Part shown: positions 51,440 to 59,639 of the stretch, piece after piece
How the letters are laid out: every line of letters starts with the position of its first letter
How positions within the stretch are numbered: position 1 is the first letter of the stretch
Assembly (NCBI RefSeq): GCF_003732705.1
Contig: NZ_MOBR01000026.1
Span: 1 to 64,000, forward strand
Origin: Pseudomonas frederiksbergensis
GTDB taxonomy: Bacteria; Pseudomonadota; Gammaproteobacteria; Pseudomonadales; Pseudomonadaceae
Length of the DNA: 64,000 nt
Reading direction: 5' to 3'
Notes under the pieces: generated by a model
What the model saw: only the letters and a program-made list of their open reading frames with translations
The model's database searches: none
What the model was told of the DNA's origin: nothing
Position numbers and translations under genes: made by a program

Positions 51440-52132
51440 ATGTTGATCTTCAACTGCACCGAAGCGGCCAGCAAATTTTTTAGCCGCGTACAAAAGGGCA
51501 AGACAATCACCCCCGTGGATCACAATCCACCTTCACCCACCCCTGAAGAAGACGAACCAGGTGAATTGACCGAACAGTGGCTGGTCCACGCCATCACCGT
51601 TCAGCGCAAACACGTGCTGTTCGTCATCCACATCAAAACCCGTTATTGCATGATTTTCGCGGACGCGAAAAAGGCTGACGTTGAGGGTTTTGTCCGGCGT
51701 TTCTCTGAGCGCTGGCTCTACGGCCTGATGCGTCAAGCGACGCAGAACGACCTCTTTCCATGGCTCGACGGCGAACTCATGGAGCAGCGTTATGAGCAGG
51801 CCTGCGGCGAATACGTCTTCTATAAGCGCAGGCATCGCGGCGCGCAAAAGCACATCGACGACATCTCCTGGATATTTCAGGACTACGCCGCCGAGTGGGG
51901 CGAGTTACCCCCCGATGAGTACGTGGCTGGCCGCTTCGACGCAAAAATGAACGACACGCCGCGACATAGCAAAGGCCATAAAGACTATTACTGGCCCGAT
52001 GAAGAAATGATCGCTCATTGGTTGCGCACCTACTCTGGTCAAGATGAGCAAGGTGTCCAGGCTGCGCGGGATCGGCGTAAAGAAGTGGCGCGTGAGATTC
52101 GGGAGTTGGAATCGCGACTGGCGCAGGGCTGA
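51440..52132 (+). CDS. DUF6933-like protein
   Basis: Protein of 230 aa. The N-terminal MLIFNCTEAASKFFSRVQKG and the HAITVQRKHVLFVIHIKTRY stretch match the DUF6933 pattern, found in accessory genes of unknown role. The C-terminal part (from about 140) contains ISWIFQDYAAEWGELPPDEY and a helical end, AARDRRKEVAREIRELESRL. No enzyme motif seen. Same strand as the gene at 51038, 30 bases away, so a two-gene unit. Confidence 0.7.
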   Translation: MLIFNCTEAASKFFSRVQKGKTITPVDHNPPSPTPEEDEPGELTEQWLVHAITVQRKHVLFVIHIKTRYCMIFADAKKADVEGFVRRFSERWLYGLMRQATQNDLFPWLDGELMEQRYEQACGEYVFYKRRHRGAQKHIDDISWIFQDYAAEWGELPPDEYVAGRFDAKMNDTPRHSKGHKDYYWPDEEMIAHWLRTYSGQDEQGVQAARDRRKEVAREIRELESRLAQG

Positions 52133-53122
52133 TTACTTCTCCACCAGCCCCGGCGCTTCCCGAACAATAAAGTGATCCAGATTCTCAATATTCGCACTGA
52201 ACACCCCGAACGTCTGTTCGGGGTTCTTCTTGCTCGGCACCTGCTTCAACTCCGGCGTCACGCCATAGAAGAAGCAAAACAACTCCTTCCCACTTTCGAT
52301 GGCGTGCTTGATCTCTTCCAGAAACGCCTTGCGCTTGCGGTAGTTGTCGATCAACTTCTTGCTCAAATAAACATTCACCGAATAAGGCTTCTTCTTCGCC
52401 TCATCCGCCTGCTTGAACCAGACCTTCTGTTCGAAATCGATGCGAAAACTCTGGGTGTAATCCTTGATCTCCTTGATCTTGCCCCAGTAAATCAGCCCCT
52501 TGTTGTCCGTCAGGTATTCAATCTTCTTGAAGAACGACCCATAAGGCGCCGTGTGCTCGCCAATCTTCAGCGGCATGCGCTTGAGCAGTTCCTTGTCCTC
52601 AAAGTTCGACACAAAACACTCCACCGGATGGGCGAAGACACTGGTCTTGTCCGGCGCCGACTCCCGGTTCGGATGCTCCGCATGACTGTCCGCCGAGGCG
52701 CTTTTCGGCGCATCCCGCACCACATCTGCCGCCACCGGAGGGCTCGACGGCTTGCGTACATACTCGCGCCGAGTCAGTAACAATTCCGACGGAAAATGCT
52801 CCTCGCGACTGTCATCCGTTTCCGCACCGTCCGCTTCAACCCCCGACGCCGGCGTCCTCAAACTGACATAAGGACAATCCGCCACATGCCGCGTGCTGGG
52901 CGTGTTCTTGAAATGCGGGGTGCGGACGTAATTCACGTTTTTGGCATTGAACGTCGTCAACACATTAGCCGCATCGAAGGCCGCCCTGCAGGCGTCATTG
53001 GGACACTGGAAGTGTTCCTTGGCGGAATCGAACGCCATCGTCTCGTCAAAATTCAAATCCCGCACGTCATAGATCGACAACTTATCGTCGAGGCTGAGGC
53101 AGTAGGCGAGGTCGAATTTCAT
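52133..53122 (-). CDS. Hypothetical protein with N-terminal zinc-finger-like motif
   Basis: Protein of 329 aa. The N-terminal half has C-x4-C at residues 39-45 (QCPNDACRAAF), then TPHFKN and HVADCPY, a Cys/His pattern like the metal site at the start of CoiA-like or nuclease-associated proteins. The second half (about 190-329) has GLIYWGKIKEIKDYTQSFRI and YSVNVYLSKKLIDNYRKRKA but no nuclease motif I recognise. Its stop abuts the DUF6933-like gene. ATG at 53122. Function unknown. Confidence 0.6.
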   Translation of the reverse strand: MKFDLAYCLSLDDKLSIYDVRDLNFDETMAFDSAKEHFQCPNDACRAAFDAANVLTTFNAKNVNYVRTPHFKNTPSTRHVADCPYVSLRTPASGVEADGAETDDSREEHFPSELLLTRREYVRKPSSPPVAADVVRDAPKSASADSHAEHPNRESAPDKTSVFAHPVECFVSNFEDKELLKRMPLKIGEHTAPYGSFFKKIEYLTDNKGLIYWGKIKEIKDYTQSFRIDFEQKVWFKQADEAKKKPYSVNVYLSKKLIDNYRKRKAFLEEIKHAIESGKELFCFFYGVTPELKQVPSKKNPEQTFGVFSANIENLDHFIVREAPGLVEK

Positions 53123-53228
53123 GGTGGGCTCGGGTCCTTGGGTGGGGGAGGGTATTAATAGCGGGAGGCGGGGCGGGTTGCACTGACTGTTTTCAAAACA
53201 ACGCAAAACCCGAAGCAACCTACCAACC

Positions 53229-53253
53229 CTGTGGGAGCGGGCTTGCTCGCGAA
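53229..53253. repeat. Single REP
   Basis: CTGTGGGAGCGGGCTTGCTCG, a single copy inside the accessory island. Confidence 0.7.
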
Positions 53254-53325
53254 TCTCGGCATCAACTCGGTCTATCTGCTCAGCACCGACTCAGCAGCAA
53301 CGCAACTCACTGTGGGCGAGGGCAA

Positions 53326-54039
53326 TTACTCGGGAATTAACCGTCCAACCTTCAAATAAAGCGAAGCAGTGAACTCCTGACTATCGTTCGAATAATGACA
53401 ACGGCGATGACAGTTCGGGCACAGAGCTACGGCGTTGGTGATTTGATCTGAACCTTTTTCGGCAAGCGGCTTAACGTGATGAACTTCCAGATACGGCAAA
53501 CCAAGCTTTTGAAACGGAGCAGGCTCGCCACAGCCGTCGCAATTCCCCTCGGCCTCATTTCGAACCCAGGCTCTGACTTCGGGATCTCGTACATATACCG
53601 TGCGTGAATTCGCCACTCGTTTGGGTTTCTTAATGCCCTTTGGTGGTTCCGTTATCTTTTCCTTTTGAAGCGCAGTAGCGCGACGTTCTAGCGTCTCTTC
53701 ATCGGCAGTTGGAGCTTTAGGGTCGCCAGGCTGAACGCCTTTTTCAGTTAGTACCGCCCGAATTGACTGCTCAACCTGCGAGCCCACATTTCTGGCTGGC
53801 TTGTATCCCTTGATGAATTCCCGGTCCATTTTCATCAGAACCGTAGAGATATTCTGCATTCGGAATTCCACAGAACCTTTGGTGCGGGTGGGTAAGGCCG
53901 TTTCGCGTAGGGCAAGATTCACCGCAGTTTTAACGAACTTCTGACCCTTTTTTTCTAGTGCAAGCATCTTCAGATAGGCTTCTACCGCAGCCTTAATCTC
54001 TGAAGCACTCCAATCGCTTTCTTTCTTCTTTACGCTCAT
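53326..54039 (-). CDS. HNH endonuclease, ScoMcrA-like
   Basis: Protein of 237 aa. The C-terminal HNH domain has CDGC at 167-170, LEVHHVKPLA with the catalytic histidines at 187-188, N202 and CPNCH at 207-211. The N-terminal part (TRTKGSVEFRMQNISTVLMK, residues 51-70, then FIKGYKPARN) resembles the N-terminal domain of HNH restriction proteins such as ScoMcrA. It may cut modified phage DNA. It has no methyltransferase partner in the window. A single-gene unit on the minus strand. Confidence 0.75.
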   Translation of the reverse strand: MSVKKKESDWSASEIKAAVEAYLKMLALEKKGQKFVKTAVNLALRETALPTRTKGSVEFRMQNISTVLMKMDREFIKGYKPARNVGSQVEQSIRAVLTEKGVQPGDPKAPTADEETLERRATALQKEKITEPPKGIKKPKRVANSRTVYVRDPEVRAWVRNEAEGNCDGCGEPAPFQKLGLPYLEVHHVKPLAEKGSDQITNAVALCPNCHRRCHYSNDSQEFTASLYLKVGRLIPE

Positions 54040-54162
54040 AACATCGCCGAGGGTTGAAAACCCTCGGACGATACTGAGTGGCCATCACGACTGTCTACGA
54101 AAATTCCTACAGAAAAGACAGACGCATCGCTCAATCGGCCCTACAAAGACACCGCCGCACTA

Positions 54163-54696
54163 CTAACCCACCGATTGCTTCGAAGACTGAAACACCTCCA
54201 AAACCCTCCGCCACCAAGGCTTCACCACCGGCACCCGCCGCCGAGTGCGATTGAGCAACAGATAAGGCATGTCCCGCAGCCGAATCCAACCTTCATCCTG
54301 CCAGTGCAACAGACTCAAAGACATCTCCGGCCAATCCAACAAACTCAACATAGGCCGATCGGAATTCATCGACGGCCCGGCATCTCGTAAGGCAGGCACC
54401 ACTTGATGGGTCAACCATTCACGCAACAATCGATTCCCTGGCGCGTAGTGATAGACCAGCAGCGCATACACGCCAGACTCACTGAGCATCAACCGCTTCT
54501 CTGGTTGGCCGTGGTAGTCGATCAGCAATGTGTGCCGCTGATCCTCATCCAGTTTGCTGACCACACGATCACTCAGATGAAAACCCATTAAGCGACCCAG
54601 ATCGCGGGCACAGAACCATGGCTGGTTTTCTAGGAGGAGGGCGTGAAGTTCGAGGTTTTGGCGAATGAAGACGATGGGGGTGTATGGATCAGACAT
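54163..54696 (-). CDS. BRO-family (Bro-N) phage antirepressor-like protein
   Basis: Protein of 177 aa from the ATG at 54696, which follows GGAGGCTTGCC. The BRO N-terminal domain runs over most of it: IVFIRQNLELHALLLENQPW, FCARDLGRLMGFHLSDRVVS, and LLVYHYAPGNRLLREWLTHQ, followed by a short C-terminal part. Such proteins inactivate phage repressors. An in-frame ATG at 54780 (with GAGG upstream) would add 28 residues, recalling the two Ant forms of phage P1. A C4/Ash-type leader precedes it. Confidence 0.8.
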   Translation of the reverse strand: MSDPYTPIVFIRQNLELHALLLENQPWFCARDLGRLMGFHLSDRVVSKLDEDQRHTLLIDYHGQPEKRLMLSESGVYALLVYHYAPGNRLLREWLTHQVVPALRDAGPSMNSDRPMLSLLDWPEMSLSLLHWQDEGWIRLRDMPYLLLNRTRRRVPVVKPWWRRVLEVFQSSKQSVG

Positions 54697-54772
54697 GGCA
54701 AGCCTCCAGGGATGGAAGCGCATAAAAATGAAGCAGCTAACGCGGATTTCCTTCGGAGAGAAGGAGAGATTT

Positions 54773-54997
54773 TTAGGCATATCCTTTACCTCTGTGTGAT
54801 GTCAGCTTTCTTAGGGCTGGGTGCCGGGAGTTAAGAAACCCCACACAGAGGGCCGGACATATTCCCCTTTCGGGTCTTGTATTAGCCCACTCCCGGCATA
54901 ACAGAGATTTTTTGATGCCCACGGAGAAACCGTAGGCACAAAAAAGCCGCTTCTGTCGGGTGCGGTCAGTCCGCTGTGTGAGGTGTTTCTTAGGCAC
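54773..54997 (-). CDS. Ash-family-like leader peptide (frame uncertain)
   Basis: A reading frame of 74 codons over the leader of the BRO gene, with Ash-like segments such as GFSVGIKKSLLCREWANTRP and LCVGFLNSRHPAL. A second frame, 54811-55035, has GGLT-poor but also Ash-like text (PSVWGFLTPGTQP). In phages an Ash/Icd peptide often lies between C4 RNA and the antirepressor gene. Which frame is translated, if any, cannot be settled by eye. Confidence 0.4.
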   Translation of the reverse strand: MPKKHLTQRTDRTRQKRLFCAYGFSVGIKKSLLCREWANTRPERGICPALCVGFLNSRHPALRKLTSHRGKGYA

Positions 54998-55018
54998 CGG
55001 ATTCGGAGGCTATTATTT
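54940..55018 (-). ncRNA. C4-type antisense RNA
   Basis: Read on the minus strand, GGTG-CCTAAGAAA-CACC and GCGG-ACTGA-CCGC hairpins are followed by a CCGC/GCGG stem and a run of T, as in phage P1/P7 C4. Three collinear blocks, GGTGCC (54993-54998), TAAGAAA (54986-54992) and CACACAG (54974-54980), are complementary to target blocks at 54820-54825, 54832-54838 and 54842-54848 in the leader of the BRO gene. C4 RNAs repress antirepressor synthesis this way. Confidence 0.6.
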
Positions 55019-55091
55019 TGTAAGTGATTGGTCAAGGTGGAAATTATTTATGTGCGCCCACTGGTGTGTGGGCGCTTGATACAGTTATTTG

Positions 55092-55301
55092 TCAAACTTG
55101 TTGAAAGCTAAATGTATTTCGAATGTTTGAATGGAAGAAAGAGCCTACAGAACCCGCTCCGATTAAAGCTGTGTAAGTGTCTTCTGGTACGTCATAGTAG
55201 TCATACACACTCCCGTCATTAAATTCAACTTGTAGAGTGGATGTGCCTGGTTCATAGCCGACGCTGGCGATATTGCTGGAGCTAACCGGTATTCTTTCCA
55301 T
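55092..55301 (-). CDS. KTSC-domain protein
   Basis: Protein of 69 aa made of one KTSC domain: PVSSSNIASVGYEPGTSTLQ, VEFNDGSVYDYYDVPEDTYT and AGSVGSFFHSNIRNTF. KTSC single-domain proteins are known from phages and bacteria and are thought to bind nucleic acids or partners. The ATG directly follows the HerA stop, so it is the third gene of the SIR2-HerA operon. Its codon use is AT-rich like that of its neighbours. Confidence 0.8.
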   Translation of the reverse strand: MERIPVSSSNIASVGYEPGTSTLQVEFNDGSVYDYYDVPEDTYTALIGAGSVGSFFHSNIRNTFSFQQV

Positions 55302-57071
55302 TTACTTTTTCTCCTTCATTGTTTCCTGGTTTCGCCAGGCCGATACTAAAATTTCATAATCTTCCTGTTCGCGAGGTGCTGCCCAGTTTTTTGAAACTTC
55401 TGGGTCTTTACTATTTGGATATTTGTCAGGAGGTAAAACGCTTATCCTGCATCTGGTAGGGAGTTTTGCAGCCTCTCCAACGATAATGGCTTCTCCAGTT
55501 CTTAGTACCGGAAGTGAGTCGATTATTCCCGCTAAACCCTCTGACATTGCCGATTTAACGATTCCTCTATCCGTGGAGTTGTTTATGCGAAGCGCGATAA
55601 TTGTTCCGCATTGGGATAAAATAGTTTCGTCTATTTCTGAAGGTCTCTGGCTGACAATCATTGCGCCTACACCAAATTTCCGACCTTCTTTGGCAATCCT
55701 TTGAACCATATGCTTTGCTAGCCCCGTATCGGACTTTGAAAGGTATCGATGTGCCTCTTCTAGTACTACCAGTAATGGGCGATTTTTCATTCCAGAGGAT
55801 AGGTTTCTACCCCATATAGCTGACTCGAATAAAATATCTAAAATTGAGCCAAGGAGTAAACTTAATCGAGTAGAGGGCATTCCTGATAAATCAAGAATTG
55901 TTACGGGCTTGTCATGTCCTAGCCATTCAGACAAAAGTTGATCTAGGTCTTTTTCAACTTTTCCGTCTTTATCTGGATTCCAAGGTCCTGGATTCAACAG
56001 GAATGAATACTGTGAATCGAGAAGTCTAGACTTCATGAGTTCAAGCTGCTTTTTTATTTGTCCAGGACCACCTTTTTGCGGCGGGCTTTTTCCCGCACCG
56101 GGCGGTTTGAATTTTGGGGATATGAGATTGTCAAAATCGCCTTTCGACGTATAGGCAGGGTCTGTTTGGGCTTCATCATTCCAGTTAACAGTGTCGTCAT
56201 GATAAAGGTCGTACCAGATTTTTTTTATTCTATACGGCAAAGGTGTAAACCCGGTTATTCTTTCAGAATCAATATTTAAGATGTTATTTGTCGTTAATGA
56301 AAGCTTCTTTTCTTCTATTGTTTTGTCTAGATATTGGGTTTTATAGGTTTCGTTTAAAGTGCCGCATAGAAAATCAATCAAGTTCTCGGGCGAAATGCAC
56401 CAGTACGGGATGAAGAGTTTATTTGTACTGTCCGGGGAAACCGAAAAAACTTTCGCGATGTCGCCTAATGCTGATGCGTACTCACCATGGATATCAATTA
56501 ATAAAATTCTAGATGAGGGGAGTTTAATGTAGTCATCATGCATGACAAGAGATCTTAAAATTGAAGCTGTGCTTGTAGATTTTCCTGATCCGGTCGAGCC
56601 TAATATTGCAGAGTGTCGTGAGACAAGTTTGTTTAAGTCTATGCTTACATCGATTCCGTCTGAACTTGAAAGCTTTCCTATCTTAAATTGCCCCTTATCG
56701 GATTTGCCAAAAATCTTGAGGAGGTCGCTGTCTACAACGATATGGACGTCGTCTCCTATGCTGGGGTATTCGCTAATGCCCCGATCAAACTCACCACCAA
56801 TAATCTCTCCAATTAACTCGACTCGTATCCAGCGTCTCTGAGAGAGGATTTTATGGTCGTTTTCTAAACTAGAAGATTCGTTTGATTCGGATATAACGCC
56901 ATACAAGTGGTTGTACCCGAGTGGGATTTTAACAAAACTCCCCACTTGACCAATGCGATAATTTTTTCCTTCCAGAATAGTTATTCCTGACTCCATGGTG
57001 TCAGCCAGTTCGACAGCAATGGAGGAGCTGGAAACGGAACTTATACTTCCTAGCAGAGTGGGACTACGCAT
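55302..57071 (-). CDS. HerA-type hexameric ATPase/helicase of a SIR2-HerA defence system
   Basis: Protein of 589 aa. The N-terminal HAS-barrel-like domain opens with SPTLLGSISSVSSSSIAVEL, followed by the Walker A GSTGSGKST (residues 158-166), Walker B LVVLEEAHRYL (about 434-444), the sensor segment SQRPSEIDETILSQCG (474-489) and a C-terminal domain. Such HerA proteins pair with SIR2 effectors in anti-phage systems. The gene overlaps the SIR2 stop; ATG at 57071 fits the HerA start better than GTG at 57083. The DNA is AT-rich compared with the flanks. Confidence 0.9.
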   Translation of the reverse strand: MRSPTLLGSISSVSSSSIAVELADTMESGITILEGKNYRIGQVGSFVKIPLGYNHLYGVISESNESSSLENDHKILSQRRWIRVELIGEIIGGEFDRGISEYPSIGDDVHIVVDSDLLKIFGKSDKGQFKIGKLSSSDGIDVSIDLNKLVSRHSAILGSTGSGKSTSTASILRSLVMHDDYIKLPSSRILLIDIHGEYASALGDIAKVFSVSPDSTNKLFIPYWCISPENLIDFLCGTLNETYKTQYLDKTIEEKKLSLTTNNILNIDSERITGFTPLPYRIKKIWYDLYHDDTVNWNDEAQTDPAYTSKGDFDNLISPKFKPPGAGKSPPQKGGPGQIKKQLELMKSRLLDSQYSFLLNPGPWNPDKDGKVEKDLDQLLSEWLGHDKPVTILDLSGMPSTRLSLLLGSILDILFESAIWGRNLSSGMKNRPLLVVLEEAHRYLSKSDTGLAKHMVQRIAKEGRKFGVGAMIVSQRPSEIDETILSQCGTIIALRINNSTDRGIVKSAMSEGLAGIIDSLPVLRTGEAIIVGEAAKLPTRCRISVLPPDKYPNSKDPEVSKNWAAPREQEDYEILVSAWRNQETMKEKK

Positions 57072-58287
57072 CGGAATTGTCACCCTCTACTTTTTGGAGT
57101 AGGGATGCATCAGGCGGTAGATAAGACATGTCTAATGCTATTTCTTCAAACTTAATTCCAAATTCGCCTCCAGCAGTTGCCAAAAAGCGAGTTAGAATTT
57201 TGAAATCGCCAAGAAGAAACTCCTCGTTTTTGAAGTACTCTTCTCTGATTGTTTGCCAGTTTTTAGCTGGAAGTATCCCCGTACGCCATTTTGCTTCCAC
57301 ACCATTGATGATTGCGCCATCCCTACAAAAGACACTGACATTAGGGCATTTCATTGCAATTTCGCGTGCGAATGATTCTTCGGAGATTTTGTTGAATTGA
57401 AAGGCGAATAGCGCTGAGGAAGGGTTAGCAATAAGGCTTTCGATTATTTTCGACGTTATATGTGCGTCGGCAAAGGAGAAACCGGATGAAATAAGTAACG
57501 TGTCTGGCTCTAAGAGAAAATTTTTAAATCGTTCAAATAAAGATGAAAATGGAGCAGCTTGAGTTTGGTCGTATTTTATGTGAGATGGGTAAACCATACT
57601 GGTGTTCTGTGAGTGAGGTATCCTGATTACCTCATTGTTTGGACCGATCTCCCATCCAATTGAACCGTGAAGCTTCCATAATCTTACCCATCTTGGTGGT
57701 AGGTCATTTCTTGAAATGCTAGATGGATCGAAAAAAGCATTTCTTGAGCCGCTAAAGCCATCAAAGTATGGAGTCTTAACTCTTTCTAATGATTGTTCTA
57801 GTAGTAAGTCGTAGTTGGTGGTAAAAACTTCGATGCCATGTTTTCTATTAATGCCGTTTATCCACGAGACCAGTTCGCAGTATGGAGTTGGGCTCGGTGG
57901 TAATTCTCGATCTACAACCTTTTTAATTGAGTTGCATATGTGATCGGTTAACTGTGTAAATTTTATACTGTCATATCCGTGAACTTTTGATGTTCCTATG
58001 ACATCTGCTAGTGCTCTGATTTTTGATAGGACTTTTTCAAAATTCTTGTCTTCTATCGAAGATTCTATTTCATTGAAAACCCTAAGGTCTTCCTCGGATA
58101 AGTCCGACTTTATAGCACGGGTTAAACCTACGACATTGGGAATTAGCGGCTCCCAAGCGTCCTTTCCTACGTTGATGCTGACAGGCGCCCCAGCACCGAG
58201 AAGAATTCCAATTTTCTTTTTGCCATTGGTTATTATTTGACGAAAGCCAAACATATATTGGTCGGGATTATGCACGGACTCGTTCAT
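57064..58287 (-). CDS. SIR2-domain effector of a SIR2-HerA anti-phage system
   Basis: Protein of 407 aa. SIR2 catalytic motifs are intact: GAGAPVS at residues 31-37, TTNYD at 156-160 and HGS at 207-209, followed by SSGFSFADAHI near 267-277, typical of defence SIR2 proteins. Known members are NADases that deplete cellular NAD+ during infection, acting together with HerA. AAGGAACTGGC precedes the ATG. It overlaps HerA, so they are co-translated. No signal peptide. The region is AT-rich and probably acquired. Confidence 0.9.
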   Translation of the reverse strand: MNESVHNPDQYMFGFRQIITNGKKKIGILLGAGAPVSINVGKDAWEPLIPNVVGLTRAIKSDLSEEDLRVFNEIESSIEDKNFEKVLSKIRALADVIGTSKVHGYDSIKFTQLTDHICNSIKKVVDRELPPSPTPYCELVSWINGINRKHGIEVFTTNYDLLLEQSLERVKTPYFDGFSGSRNAFFDPSSISRNDLPPRWVRLWKLHGSIGWEIGPNNEVIRIPHSQNTSMVYPSHIKYDQTQAAPFSSLFERFKNFLLEPDTLLISSGFSFADAHITSKIIESLIANPSSALFAFQFNKISEESFAREIAMKCPNVSVFCRDGAIINGVEAKWRTGILPAKNWQTIREEYFKNEEFLLGDFKILTRFLATAGGEFGIKFEEIALDMSYLPPDASLLQKVEGDNSDA

Positions 58288-58310
58288 GCCAGTTCCTTAG
58301 CTAAAAAAAA

Positions 58311-58333
58311 GCCCTGCATGAGCAGGGCTTTTT
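58311..58333. terminator. nrdB terminator, inside the SIR2 leader
   Basis: GCCCTG-CATGAG-CAGGGC stem with an A run on one side and a T run on the other, usable on both strands. On the minus strand it follows nrdB and lies just before the SIR2 start. Confidence 0.85.
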
Positions 58334-58363
58334 AGCTTCCCTAACAACCATGTAAGGTAAGCT

Positions 58364-58392
58364 CTTATTGCATGGCGTTACGCCACTGTCAA
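58364..58392 (-). promoter_or_regulatory. Probable promoter of the SIR2-HerA operon
   Basis: On the minus strand a perfect -35 TTGACA (58387-58392, spanning the nrdB stop) and AATAAG (58364-58369) as -10 are 17 bases apart. The spacer holds a perfect odd palindrome, TGGCGT-T-ACGCCA (58373-58385), possibly a repressor site. The nrdB terminator lies between this promoter and the SIR2 start. Confidence 0.5.
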
Positions 58393-59639
58393 TCCCAGCT
58401 AAGCGCACCACCGGTTTGGTATTCAATAACCCGAGTCTCAAAGAAATTCTTCTCTTTCTTCAAGTCCATAATCTCGCTCATCCAAGGGAACGGGTTAGTC
58501 GTCCCTGGATACTCTTCCTTCAACCCAATCTGCGACAGACGACGGTTAGCGATGAACTTCAGGTAGTCCTCCATCATCGCCGCGTTCATGCCGAGTACGC
58601 CGCGAGGCATGGTATCGCGAGCGTATTCAATCTCCAGCTGAGTCCCCTGCAGAATCATCTGCGAAGCCTCTTCCTTCATTTCAGCATCCCACAAGTGCGG
58701 GTTTTCGATTTTGATCTGGTTGATCACGTCGATGCCGAAGTTCAGGTGCATGGATTCGTCGCGCAGGATGTATTGGAACTGCTCGGCGACGCCGGTCATT
58801 TTGTTGCGGCGGCCCATGGAGAGGATTTGGGTGAAGCCGCAGTAGAAGAAGATGCCTTCCAGGACGCAGTAGTAGGCGATCAGGTTGCGCAGCAGTTCTT
58901 TGTCGGTTTCGACGGTGCCGGTTTCGAACTTCGGATCGGAGATCGAGCGGGTGTATTTGAGGCCCCAGGTGGCTTTTTTCGCGACCGATGGGATCTCGTG
59001 GTACATGTTGAAGATCTCGCCTTCATCCATGGCCAGCGATTCGATGCAGTACTGGTAGGCGTGGGTGTGGATCGCTTCTTCGAAAGCCTGGCGCAGGATG
59101 TACTGGCGGCATTCCGGGTTGGTGATCAGGCGGTACACGGCCAGGACCAGGTTGTTGGCAACCAGGGAGTCGGCGGTGGAGAAGAAGCCGAGGTTGCGCA
59201 TGACGATGCGGCGTTCGTCGTCGGTCAGGCCTTCCGGGTCTTTCCAGAGGGCGATGTCGGCGGTCATGTTGACTTCTTGCGGCATCCAGTGGTTTGCGCA
59301 ACCGTCCAGATACTTCTGCCAGGCCCAGTCGTACTTGAAGGGTACGAGTTGGTTGAGGTCGGCGCGGCAGTTGATCATGCGCTTTTCGTCGACAGCGACG
59401 CGGGCGGAGGCGCCTTCGAGTTCGGCCAGGCCTTCGGCAACGTCGAGGTTGTCCAGGGCAGCCTTGGCACGGGCGATGGCGGCGGAGTCGGAGGCGGTCA
59501 CGGCACGCGCTTCTTGGGCGGCAACGCCACCGGCGGTGTCGAGGCGGTCCATGTTGGCTTCAGTCGCGTGGCCGGCGTTGGCGCCTTTTACGGCTACTTC
59601 GCCCGTGTCTTCTTTGTCGAATTCGTCCCAGCTCAGCAT
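58389..59639 (-). CDS. nrdB: Ribonucleoside-diphosphate reductase beta subunit, class Ia
   Basis: Protein of 416 aa. It provides the diiron-tyrosyl radical cofactor of class Ia ribonucleotide reductase. Seen: LWKDPEGLTDDERRIVMRNL near residue 150, EEAIHTHAYQYCIESLAMDE with iron-ligand E/H and the radical Tyr, and DESMHLNFGIDVINQI with E/H. The N-terminal extension (residues 1-110) is longer than in E. coli and is typical of pseudomonads. The partner gene nrdA is not in the window. The terminator at 58311 ends it. Confidence 0.95.
   Translation of the reverse strand: MLSWDEFDKEDTGEVAVKGANAGHATEANMDRLDTAGGVAAQEARAVTASDSAAIARAKAALDNLDVAEGLAELEGASARVAVDEKRMINCRADLNQLVPFKYDWAWQKYLDGCANHWMPQEVNMTADIALWKDPEGLTDDERRIVMRNLGFFSTADSLVANNLVLAVYRLITNPECRQYILRQAFEEAIHTHAYQYCIESLAMDEGEIFNMYHEIPSVAKKATWGLKYTRSISDPKFETGTVETDKELLRNLIAYYCVLEGIFFYCGFTQILSMGRRNKMTGVAEQFQYILRDESMHLNFGIDVINQIKIENPHLWDAEMKEEASQMILQGTQLEIEYARDTMPRGVLGMNAAMMEDYLKFIANRRLSQIGLKEEYPGTTNPFPWMSEIMDLKKEKNFFETRVIEYQTGGALSWD

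Noticed and set aside
54163..55018. Intact prophage
   Set aside because: Only a BRO gene and C4/Ash-type leader are seen; no integrase, structural or lysis genes in the window.
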